Counted from the stretch's first letter, positions 1 to 5,671 are shown. The stretch is 5,749 nt of DNA from Alphaproteobacteria bacterium MarineAlpha3_Bin3 (GCA_002938075.1 PTLK01000137.1:1-5749); one strand, 5' to 3'. The notes: a model not told the origin generated them from the letters alone. A program made the numbers and translations.

Positions 1-9
1 GTCGCCGCT

Positions 10-741
10 TTATTTTTTTGCCTCGCCCAGGGCCGGGTTTTTCCGGACGACGACCTGCAATTGCGCCAGGGCGGGGCCATAGGTCTGGTCCACGATGGCG
101 CCGAAGGCGTGGAAAAAACGGTTGATCTCAGCGGCAAGCGGCAGGGTCAGCAAATTTCGTTCGAGCAGGTGGTTGAACAGACTCAACAACAGGATCCTGA
201 GAGAGGCGGCACCTGTGGTTTCGGGTTCCAGGCGCATCAGATCATAGTCATACCCTTGGTCCTGTAATTCTGCGGAAATCACCTCGCCGTTGGGCAGGTC
301 GCCGGCCAGCTTGGCCAGATCGTACGAACACGGAGACCAGGTGTCCTCTTTGTTCATGCGGAAGGTAGCCTTGTGGTCGGGGTTGAAGCGGCTAGGCCAG
401 GCTCCCTGTTCGTAAAGGTTTTCATCGGGCACAACGACGACAAGATATCCACCGGATTTGACAAGTTTCCACCACCGGCGAAGCGCGTCCACCGGATCAT
501 GCATGTGTTCCAGGCAGTGGCTGGAGTGGACACAATCGTAGCTTTCCACTTCGAGCACTTCATCGATGAGATTGGCGTTGCCCTGGTCGAGATCGAACGG
601 TTCGGCGTGGGGCACGACAAGGTCGTTGCCGGAACCGATGTCGATTACCCGCCCGGACATATAGGTGTCGAAAAACACCTGGCCGCGAACCTGATTGGTC
701 TTTTCCGCTTCAAACATTAACTGATTATAGCCCCCGGACAC
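10..741 (-). CDS. Class I SAM-dependent methyltransferase
   Basis: A 243-residue Rossmann-fold methyltransferase, probably cytoplasmic. Seen: the SAM-binding glycine-rich motif I VIDIGSGND (about residues 32-40), an acidic strand-2 end around D50 (PFDLDQGN), the post-II region YDCVHSSHCLEHMHDP (68-83) with the 'LEH' of Methyltransf_11-like enzymes, and LVKSGGYLVVVVPDE (93-107) as motif III. The C-terminal third is not recognisable and probably forms the substrate cap; no signal peptide or membrane segment is seen. The start is uncertain: the longest frame begins with GTG at 741 and has no Shine-Dalgarno sequence, whereas an ATG at 717 (codon 9) removes only MSGGYNQL and leaves the fold intact. 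It stands apart from the other minus-strand genes, so it probably has its own promoter. Methylation of a sugar or glycan is inferred from context only; the substrate cannot be read from the sequence. Confidence 0.85.
   Translation of the reverse strand: MSGGYNQLMFEAEKTNQVRGQVFFDTYMSGRVIDIGSGNDLVVPHAEPFDLDQGNANLIDEVLEVESYDCVHSSHCLEHMHDPVDALRRWWKLVKSGGYLVVVVPDENLYEQGAWPSRFNPDHKATFRMNKEDTWSPCSYDLAKLAGDLPNGEVISAELQDQGYDYDLMRLEPETTGAASLRILLLSLFNHLLERNLLTLPLAAEINRFFHAFGAIVDQTYGPALAQLQVVVRKNPALGEAKK
724..729 (-). promoter_or_regulatory. Possible -10 element upstream of the left methyltransferase
   Basis: A perfect TATAAT on the minus strand lies six bases before the ATG at 717. If used, transcription would begin at or very near that ATG, giving a leaderless message and favouring 717 over the GTG at 741. 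No convincing -35 hexamer is found 16-18 bases upstream, so this may be chance. Confidence 0.22.
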
Positions 742-762
742 TAATGAAGATTAGGACAGGTT

Positions 763-780
763 GAAAAAAGGGGCTGCCCC
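763..780 (-). terminator. Weak terminator-like hairpin with T-tract (minus strand)
   Basis: Read on the minus strand this is GGGG-CAG-CCCC followed directly by six T. The stem is only 4 bp with a 3-nt loop, so it would be a weak intrinsic terminator. It would act on leftward transcripts entering from the 800-1800 region, shielding the methyltransferase gene at 10-741. The GGGCTGCCCCAAATAA string on the plus strand also resembles the end of an IS3-family element, so it may instead be part of the neighbouring relic. Confidence 0.25.
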
Positions 781-795
781 AAATAACTACGTTAA

Positions 796-861
796 ATTCT
801 ATCCGACAAAGAGGTTTTGAAAACCCTTCACACCAAGATTGGCGAGTTGACGGTGGATGGG
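796..861 (+). pseudogene. Short relic resembling IS3-family transposase OrfA
   Basis: The plus-strand frame opening after a TAA at 793 reads LKTLHTKIGELTV at 817-855. IS3-family OrfA proteins carry a very similar segment in the coiled-coil region after the helix-turn-helix (consensus roughly LHAKIGQLTVENDFL). The similarity stops at 855, and neither the helix-turn-helix part nor OrfB is present. The preceding GGGCTGCCCCAAATAACTA (771-789) looks like an IS3-type terminal repeat, but it lies too close to belong to an intact element. The match rests on about 13 residues, so it is suggestive rather than proven. Confidence 0.38.
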
Positions 862-871
862 ACCCGTCCAC
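853..871. repeat. GC-rich inverted repeat upstream of the Methyltransf_24 gene
   Basis: GTGGATGGG and CCCGTCCAC flank a single central A. The arms are complementary except for one G-T pair, so RNA could fold a 6-7 bp hairpin with a small loop. No T-run follows, so it is not an intrinsic terminator. It starts exactly where similarity to the IS3 OrfA-like segment ends, about 120 bases before the ATG at 992. Function unknown. Confidence 0.4.
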
Positions 872-975
872 GGCATCAGGAGCGGACATCAACCATATTC
901 CCAAGATCTATTATAAATACTTGTGCTACTTTCGAGGTCCAACTCAGGACTCATACCGGATAAGTCTGGGAATTC

Positions 976-980
976 AGGAA
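976..980 (+). promoter_or_regulatory. Ribosome binding site that fixes the start at 992
   Basis: AGGAA lies 11 bases before the ATG at 992. The in-frame GTG at 923 has no such site and would add 23 residues with no similarity to the family, so 992 is preferred. Confidence 0.6.
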
Positions 981-991
981 AAAAACTTACC

Positions 992-1828
992 ATGTCCAAC
1001 CTATTTCCAGACTCTCCCTTTTTCGGAGGCAAAACGCACGGAATTCAAGGATTCCCCATTCGTCATATTTTCATGGCGCGCGCCATTCATAAAATAGCGG
1101 AATCAAATTCTGAACCGAAAATGCTGGAAGTTGGCTCCTGGACAGGTTCCAGTGTGTTGACTTGGAGCCAGGCCATCGTAGAGTTTTGCTCAGGGGGCGG
1201 TACGATCTTGTGCGTGGATCCCTGGTTGCCCTATTTCAATGAAAAAGATATTTTTAGTAATAGCGGCTATCAGGACATGAATGATGCTGCCGCTTTGGAT
1301 CTGTCCTACAACCTGTTCCTTCATAACATCCAGTTTGCGGCAACTGATGTTAAAATAAATCATTTTCGTGGATCCAGTTCCGATGTCCTTCCTTATCTGG
1401 CTGCGGACAGTTTTGACATTGTATATCTAGATGGAAGTCATTGCCTTGAAGACGTTCGTTATGATCTTGCCCAAGCAGATAAGCTTCTTAAGAATGGGGG
1501 AATCTTGTGCGGGGACGACCTTGAATTAAAGGGTGACGAGTGTGATCTTGAATTTGCCAGGGAGCACCCTAATTCCGATTTCCTAGCGGATCCGAAAACA
1601 GGGAACAATTTCCACCCCGGTGTAACCGTTGCTGTCCACGAGATGTTTCCAGAAGTGTCGTCATATTGCGGGTTCTGGCTGATGCAGAAAATTGACGGCA
1701 AGTATCAAACCGTTGACCTCGTTTCCTCATCCTTCGTGATGCCATCGCACTTTCCTGAAGCGTTACAGGCCAGTATTTTGGAGGAACTCAAGGCCTACTT
1801 GGAACAAAAAGCCGTGCCTAAATCGTAA
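992..1828 (+). CDS. Class I SAM methyltransferase, Methyltransf_24 type
   Basis: A 278-residue soluble methyltransferase. Seen: motif I MLEVGSWTGSSVL (44-56), strand-2 end CVDPW (74-78) with the acidic D76, then FDIVYLDGSHCLEDVRYDL (141-159) and LLKNGGILCGDDL (165-177). The YLDGSH and GDD segments are typical of Methyltransf_24 enzymes, many of which are O-methyltransferases using a divalent metal held by such Asp/His residues. It is therefore probably an O-methyltransferase for a sugar or glycan, but the substrate is unknown. It is the only complete plus-strand gene here. It is AT-rich in places (line 1201-1260 has 22 G+C of 60, against 36 of 60 at 2521-2580 in the aminotransferase gene). 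Transposase-like relics lie on both sides, which suggests separate acquisition. It converges on the minus-strand operon. An upstream GTG at 923 is a possible but poorer start. Confidence 0.85.
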   Translation: MSNLFPDSPFFGGKTHGIQGFPIRHIFMARAIHKIAESNSEPKMLEVGSWTGSSVLTWSQAIVEFCSGGGTILCVDPWLPYFNEKDIFSNSGYQDMNDAAALDLSYNLFLHNIQFAATDVKINHFRGSSSDVLPYLAADSFDIVYLDGSHCLEDVRYDLAQADKLLKNGGILCGDDLELKGDECDLEFAREHPNSDFLADPKTGNNFHPGVTVAVHEMFPEVSSYCGFWLMQKIDGKYQTVDLVSSSFVMPSHFPEALQASILEELKAYLEQKAVPKS

Positions 1829-1839
1829 CCTGGATACTC

Positions 1840-1944
1840 AAGCGCCACCTCCAAACGGAAATTTCCTAACTCTGATTCTGTCGCGACCCGATGAAAACAC
1901 TTTAATCATCCGCACACGCGTTCGATGACGTTGCTGCCCTTGCA
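1840..1944 (-). pseudogene. Decayed C-terminal fragment of an IS5-family transposase
   Basis: Read leftward from 1944, the frame gives CKGSNVIERVCG, a TGA stop (1906-1908), then LKCFHRVAT and a divergent tail containing LGNF and VAL. IS5-family (DDE) transposases end with a strongly conserved block close to YKGRNVIERCFNRLK, then HFRRIATRYDKLA and NFLAAVALA; the E of NVIER is the catalytic glutamate. The spacing between blocks is that of the family, with the internal stop replacing one residue of the NRLK segment. Upstream the frame has another stop (TAA) at about 1951-1953 and no recognisable transposase sequence. It is a non-functional remnant lying just downstream of the aminotransferase gene on the same strand. 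Confidence 0.6.
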
Positions 1945-1979
1945 ACCAGCTTAGTTGAAAGCATGGATTGATCCGAGAT

Positions 1980-2018
1980 GCGTGCAATACCCGACGCCTA
2001 CTGACCCGCAATGCACGC
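1980..2018. repeat. Inverted repeat beside the aminotransferase stop codon
   Basis: GCGTGCA (1980-1986) and TGCACGC (2012-2018) are exact inverted copies separated by 25 bases. The right arm abuts the TAA of the aminotransferase gene (2019-2021). It could form a long-looped hairpin at the 3' end of the leftward operon, but no T-run follows on the minus strand. A terminal repeat left by the neighbouring IS5-type relic is an alternative. Confidence 0.3.
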
Positions 2019-3287
2019 TTAAGTCAGGGAGGACAGGGCGTCTTTATAACAACGACAGACTTTGTCCAGATCTTCCGCCGTATGCGCCAGGGAAATGAAA
2101 TTGATGCGGTTGGTGCCGACGTGCACCCCGGATGACAACAGGCTTTGGTAGAAGTCCCGTTGGGCCTGGTAAGAAATTTCCATCAAGTCCCGTTCGCGGC
2201 GAGAGCGGACCGGCTGGTCGGTGAAGATCACCCGGAACATGGAGCCGATACCGATGACATGCGCGGGCACCCCTTCTGACCGGCAGAAATCGTTCAGTGC
2301 CGCCCGCACAGTTTCGCCGTCGCGTTCCAGCCGGGCATAGGTTTCTTCGCGGGTTTCAGACAAATACCGCACCACCGCCAACCCGGCGGCCACGGTCAAG
2401 GGATTGGCGGAAAACGTGCCGCCTTTATAAAACGGCGGCTTTTCCCCACCATGGTCGGTGGTGATGTAGGACAGGACCTCCGGCGCTCCGGACACCACGC
2501 CGATGGGCAGGCCGCCGCCCAGGGTCTTGCCGTAAGTGACAATATCCGCGCTGATGCCAAAGCGTTCCTGCGCGCCACCCAGGGCAAGCCGGAACCCGGT
2601 GATGACTTCGTCGAAGATCAACAGAATCCCCGAGGTCCGCGTCACATCGCGAAGGTCCCGCAGGAACCCTTCAACGTCGTCGCGGGGGTTGGACCCCTGA
2701 GCAGGTTCTATCATGACCGCGGCCAGGTCGTCCTTGTTGTCCCGGATCAGGTCGAACGCCGCCTCGGTGTTATAAGGCAGGAACACCAGATTTTCTAAAA
2801 CCTCGTCCAGAATCCCGGCCGATTTTGGCATCATCGCCGGCGCGTTTTCGCTGTCCCGGGAATAGTCTTCTTCGACCAGAACCTGATCGTGAGACCCGTG
2901 CCACCCGCCGGAGAACACACCGATCTTTTTCTTGTCCGTCACGGCACGGGCAAGGCGGATTGCGCGCAAGGTCGCCTCCGACCCGGTGCTGGCGAAAACG
3001 AACTGGTCACAGCCGGGGATCGCGTCCCCCAGAAGCTCGGCGAAGTCTTCGGCATAGGGGTTGGCCACCGTAAACAGGCTGCCATGGCACATTTGTTTGT
3101 TAACAGCCTCCACCACCAGCGGATTGGCGTGGCCCAGAATGCAGGTGCCACCGCCCATCGCCATATCGATATAGGTTTTGCCGTCCGTATCGGTGATTGT
3201 CGCGCCCGACGCGCTCTGCATCCTCAGGGAGGAGCCGGAACCGCCATAGCCCTCATTGAGAACACGGGGGAACGCATTTTCCAGCAT
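2019..3287 (-). CDS. Class III PLP aminotransferase, glutamate-1-semialdehyde aminomutase-like
   Basis: A 422-residue fold-type I PLP enzyme of class III, about the length of HemL-type aminomutases. Seen: ASTGSEATLRAIRLAR (99-114), the cofactor phosphate-binding segment; GGWHGSHD (127-134), matching the aromatic-His-Gly stacking motif; LLIFDEVITGFR (222-233) with D226 for the pyridine nitrogen; TYGKTLGGGLPIG (251-263) with K254 as the likely Schiff-base lysine; and GTFSANPLTVAAG (290-302). The family includes glutamate-1-semialdehyde 2,1-aminomutase and related aminotransferases acting on sugars and natural-product intermediates. AAGGA lies about 12 bases before the ATG. The gene follows the radical SAM gene after 39 bp, so co-transcription is likely. 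From this setting I infer an aminotransferase or aminomutase paralogue for a glycan precursor rather than the housekeeping haem enzyme, but sequence alone does not exclude HemL. Confidence 0.85.
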   Translation of the reverse strand: MLENAFPRVLNEGYGGSGSSLRMQSASGATITDTDGKTYIDMAMGGGTCILGHANPLVVEAVNKQMCHGSLFTVANPYAEDFAELLGDAIPGCDQFVFASTGSEATLRAIRLARAVTDKKKIGVFSGGWHGSHDQVLVEEDYSRDSENAPAMMPKSAGILDEVLENLVFLPYNTEAAFDLIRDNKDDLAAVMIEPAQGSNPRDDVEGFLRDLRDVTRTSGILLIFDEVITGFRLALGGAQERFGISADIVTYGKTLGGGLPIGVVSGAPEVLSYITTDHGGEKPPFYKGGTFSANPLTVAAGLAVVRYLSETREETYARLERDGETVRAALNDFCRSEGVPAHVIGIGSMFRVIFTDQPVRSRRERDLMEISYQAQRDFYQSLLSSGVHVGTNRINFISLAHTAEDLDKVCRCYKDALSSLT

Positions 3288-3326
3288 TACTGATCTTTTT
3301 CCTTAGCGCCCGCCGTCAACATCGGC

Positions 3327-4199
3327 TCATTTTCCGTAGAATTCGTTCCAGGCGTCCTTGTGGACCTCGCCGTGGATGGTACCGACGGCGTTACAGCCCT
3401 GGCACGGCCATAACCCGCGTTTTCCATTGCCCAGCATTTTCCGGTATTTTCTCAAATTGCTCGACGTCCAGACGTCCAGCAGGCTGGTCAAAAACACGTT
3501 GCCCGATTTGACCCGCCGGTTCCAGTCCTGGGTGCACAGGAAGGCATCCCCGTTCCAGTCGATCATCATCATGTAGTGGGGGTAATAACACGGCTTGTCG
3601 GTCTGCACTTCGGGTTGGTGGCCGACGCTGACGGTGCCGGCCCGGTTGGTCAGCTTGACGCCGAATTCGTCGTCTACCGAATACCATCTGTCGCGCAGAA
3701 TGAAGACGTCTTCGGGCGCGCCGGCCTCGTTGAACAAAGACGTGAATTCATCGATCTGGTGCGGGCCGTCGTAAAGGCTGAGGATGATCTTGCCGATCCC
3801 GGCCTCGATCAGGTCCCCGATCAGCCCTGGCGTCAGCGGGTCGCCGTTGGTGGTCACTTCGGTGTTGGCAACGGGAGAAAGGGCCCTGACCATGTCGACG
3901 GCGTTTTTGCTCAGCAACGGCTCCCCATATCCAGCCAGCATCACGGTGCCTTGATAGGAAAGGTCCTTCAATTCGTCGGCCATTTTCCGATAACAGGTCT
4001 CGGGCATCGTCAGGTTCTGGTTCGGCGCAATCGATGGATCGACCTTGGGACAGAACGTGCAGGCACGGTTGCAGGTATCTATGGGGCTGAGCTCCAGCCA
4101 GTTGAATAGGGGCACTCCGTCGGCGGTTTTCTGGACCTTCTGATCGACTAGGGCGGAAACCCGTTCGATGTTCTTGTTTATGGTATCCTTGTAGCTCAT
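3327..4199 (-). CDS. Radical SAM protein with short SPASM-like C-terminal domain
   Basis: A 290-residue radical SAM enzyme, predicted to cleave SAM reductively at a [4Fe-4S] cluster. Seen: the CxxxCxxC signature CNRACTFC (C43, C47, C50), LAGYGEPLL (88-96) as the GGE-like SAM-amino-group motif, and TTNGD (116-120). The C-terminal part has C204, then GDAFLC (the GX4C element, C222), and a late CQGC (C266, C269). This resembles a SPASM domain missing its later cysteines, so one auxiliary cluster is more likely than two. SPASM and twitch enzymes include peptide maturases and the aminocyclitol dehydrogenase BtrN. The ATG overlaps the upstream stop by 4 bp (ATGA), implying translational coupling to the CBS-methyltransferase. 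Followed by an aminotransferase, it may oxidise or rearrange a sugar before amination; this is inference. Confidence 0.87.
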   Translation of the reverse strand: MSYKDTINKNIERVSALVDQKVQKTADGVPLFNWLELSPIDTCNRACTFCPKVDPSIAPNQNLTMPETCYRKMADELKDLSYQGTVMLAGYGEPLLSKNAVDMVRALSPVANTEVTTNGDPLTPGLIGDLIEAGIGKIILSLYDGPHQIDEFTSLFNEAGAPEDVFILRDRWYSVDDEFGVKLTNRAGTVSVGHQPEVQTDKPCYYPHYMMMIDWNGDAFLCTQDWNRRVKSGNVFLTSLLDVWTSSNLRKYRKMLGNGKRGLWPCQGCNAVGTIHGEVHKDAWNEFYGK

Positions 4200-5206
4200 C
4201 CCTTAGTCCGCCTTCCGACGGAAATGCAAAAGCCGGTGTTTTCGTCCAGAAGCGGCAGGAACGACTGTTCACTCTGGTAATAGAAATGGAACACGAAATC
4301 AGGCATCGCCGCCTGACAAAGTTCAAAGAATTCTGATCTTGGCATTTCGTTGATGTGGTACGGATTCGTCACATACGGCTTACCGTCTTTGTAGCGAAGC
4401 ATCGGCGACGACATCACGACGACACCGCCCGGCTTCACCCAGGATGCCATCTGTTGAAGAAACAGCGCCGCAACTTCTTTGGGAACATGTTCGATGGTTT
4501 CGATAGACACGCCAACGTCGAATGAATTGTCATCAAACGCAAGGTTTTCGATACCCTTTTGATGAAATTTAATGTTTTTGTCTTTGTAGTGGTGTTTGGC
4601 AAAATTGATGGCTTCTTCCGAATTATCGATGCCGACGACTTTGCCAGCCCGTTCCTTTAGCAACTTGCTCCCGTATCCGGCGCCGCAGGCGCAATCCAGC
4701 ACCGAAGCGCCTTTTCGAATGAAGCCTTGAGCGAACTTGTAACGAGCAAAATGCTTTATTTCATTGTCGTCGCTCGCCGCGTCCACATCGTTCCAGCCTT
4801 TCGATGTCCAATCGATTAGCGGGTAAATCCGTTCTGGTGAAAAGATGTTGGACAGGGTGTGAAAATCGATAAACCCGACGATCTTGTTATTTTCATCAAT
4901 GACCGGAAGGATGTTGAGCGATTCCTTATCCATCTTTCTGTAGACGTCGATCAGATCCGTGTTCGCCGACATGCATATGGGATTCAATGTCAGAATGGTC
5001 GAAACGGATTCAAATTGATCAAAATCAGGAGACACCAGCCTGCGGCGCAAATCGCCGTCGGTGACGATACCGACCAACTCCTTGTCATCATTGAGGACGA
5101 AAACACAACCGATTTCGGTCATGCGATTCAGGACATCGTGAATGATCGCGTCCTCGCCGCAGCTATGAGGCTCGAAATCGGTTGACATGTATTCCTGCAC
5201 AAGCAT
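4196..5206 (-). CDS. CBS-domain pair fused to a class I SAM methyltransferase
   Basis: A 336-residue, two-part cytoplasmic protein. Residues about 1-125 form tandem CBS domains: CBS1 ends in LVGIVTDGDLRRRL (44-57) and CBS2 has ILPVIDENNKIVGFIDF (99-115). The GIVTDGDLRR wording matches CBS pairs on sugar enzymes such as KpsF-type isomerases and PtmE-type nucleotidyltransferases; such pairs usually bind adenosine-containing ligands. Residues about 165-336 are a methyltransferase: motif I VLDCACGAGYGS (169-180), VVGIDNSEEA (190-199) with D194 likely for the SAM ribose, NSFDVGVSIETIEHV (227-241), and WVKPGGVVVMSSP (256-268). A linker of about 40 residues joins them. AGGGG lies about 10 bases before the ATG. 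The gene is locally AT-rich (21 G+C of 60 at 4561-4620). It overlaps the radical SAM gene by 4 bp and heads the operon. Regulation of methylation by the CBS ligand is inference. Confidence 0.88.
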   Translation of the reverse strand: MLVQEYMSTDFEPHSCGEDAIIHDVLNRMTEIGCVFVLNDDKELVGIVTDGDLRRRLVSPDFDQFESVSTILTLNPICMSANTDLIDVYRKMDKESLNILPVIDENNKIVGFIDFHTLSNIFSPERIYPLIDWTSKGWNDVDAASDDNEIKHFARYKFAQGFIRKGASVLDCACGAGYGSKLLKERAGKVVGIDNSEEAINFAKHHYKDKNIKFHQKGIENLAFDDNSFDVGVSIETIEHVPKEVAALFLQQMASWVKPGGVVVMSSPMLRYKDGKPYVTNPYHINEMPRSEFFELCQAAMPDFVFHFYYQSEQSFLPLLDENTGFCISVGRRTKG

Positions 5207-5264
5207 TTGCCGTTTGCCCCTACACTTTATAACAAGTCAAAACTTCGTTAATGCCTCCGCCCAC

Positions 5265-5463
5265 CTAACCGAGGGAACCTAACGCTTGGCGCCCTCTTTT
5301 TACAGCAGCGATGATCTTCTCTGGATCGACGGTCCAGGAGACAAGAGAAGGGTTTGAGCTTTTGATTTGTTTCGGAGATGAAGCGGTTGATGGCGGCCTG
5401 GGAAAGTTGCAGGGCCTGTTCTTCCGCAAGGCTCCATTCATCCTGGAGCGCGACGTCAGCCAT
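5265..5463 (-). pseudogene. Small unrecognised gene, apparently split by a +1 frame change
   Basis: The ATG at 5463 has a good GGAG site nine bases upstream (5473-5476) and opens a natural-looking, Ala/Gln/Glu-rich helical sequence (MADVALQDEWSLAEEQ onward) to about residue 38 (NQKLKP). Beyond that, the same frame runs to a TAA at 5248 but becomes Arg/Cys-rich (SREDHRCCKKR), typical of an out-of-frame reading. The frame one base ahead instead continues with SWTVDPEKIIAAVKRGR and stops at TAG 5265-5267, giving a composite of about 65 residues. The shift probably falls near CTC-AAA-CCC-TTC (about 5344-5355), but the exact site is not determined. I do not recognise the family. Possible causes are a decayed gene, a sequencing error or a programmed +1 shift. 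If only the single frame is translated, the product is 71 residues (5248-5463). Confidence 0.45.
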
Positions 5464-5472
5464 TTCGTTTTT

Positions 5473-5476
5473 CTCC
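5473..5476 (-). promoter_or_regulatory. Ribosome binding site of the small minus-strand gene
   Basis: GGAG on the minus strand, nine bases before the ATG at 5463. It supports 5463 as the start over the in-register-shifted ATG at 5480, which lies upstream of this site. Confidence 0.5.
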
Positions 5477-5657
5477 GCATGAAAGTAGAAAGACCGAAAG
5501 TAAGGCCTGCCTCTTTAAAGATAGGTTAACGCCTGGAAACTAATATCAACGGAAAGGGATAAACGGAAAATTCAGAAGGACAACTGGCAAACCCTCGACG
5601 TTGAACTATGTTAACGAAGCGGAGTAGGTTGAACCTCTCTGGCTAAAATCCATTGGC

Positions 5658-5665
5658 AAGGAAAG
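5658..5665 (+). promoter_or_regulatory. Ribosome binding site of flbT
   Basis: AAGGAAAG with nine bases between AAGGA and the GTG at 5672. It supports the GTG start, which also gives the MPLKL beginning expected of FlbT. No clear sigma-70, sigma-28 or sigma-54 promoter could be assigned in the 208-bp spacer 5464-5671. Confidence 0.6.
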
Positions 5666-5671
5666 TACGCG

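Noticed and set aside
61..720. Plus-strand open frames opposite the left methyltransferase
   Set aside because: The minus strand carries the SAM-binding motifs in order; the plus-strand readings have none.
764..780. A6G slippery site followed by a GC hairpin, as in IS3 programmed frameshifting
   Set aside because: In IS3 elements the slip site lies after the OrfA coiled-coil segment, but here it lies before it and no overlapping frames are present.
923..991. N-terminal extension of the Methyltransf_24 gene from GTG 923
   Set aside because: The 23 extra residues show no family similarity and the GTG has no ribosome binding site, whereas ATG 992 has AGGAA at good spacing.
1857..1866. Ten-base palindrome GGAAATTTCC
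   Set aside because: It lies inside the IS5-type relic, is short, and has no associated promoter or gene start.
2019..3287. Calling this gene hemL outright
   Set aside because: The motifs fit the family, but its place next to radical SAM and methyltransferase genes suggests a specialised paralogue; a symbol would overstate the evidence.
2889..3293. A 134-codon plus-strand open frame opposite the aminotransferase gene
   Set aside because: Its composition is that of a shadow reading, and the opposite strand encodes the conserved PLP fold.
3576..4109. A 177-codon plus-strand open frame opposite the radical SAM gene
   Set aside because: It lies wholly antisense to a gene with clear cluster-binding cysteines and has no recognisable domain; long antisense frames are expected in GC-rich genes.
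5221..5250. TTGACT and TATAAA as a sigma-70 promoter for the CBS-methyltransferase gene (minus strand)
   Set aside because: The two hexamers are only four bases apart, far short of the usual 16-18.
5548..5569. Direct repeat AACGGAAA, two copies 14 bases apart start to start
   Set aside because: It is only eight bases long in an A-rich spacer and there is no further copy, so chance is a sufficient explanation.
5584..5600. Possible sigma-54 promoter (TGGCAAAC...) upstream of flbT
   Set aside because: The -24-like TGGC is present, but the -12 part does not give a GC at the required spacing.
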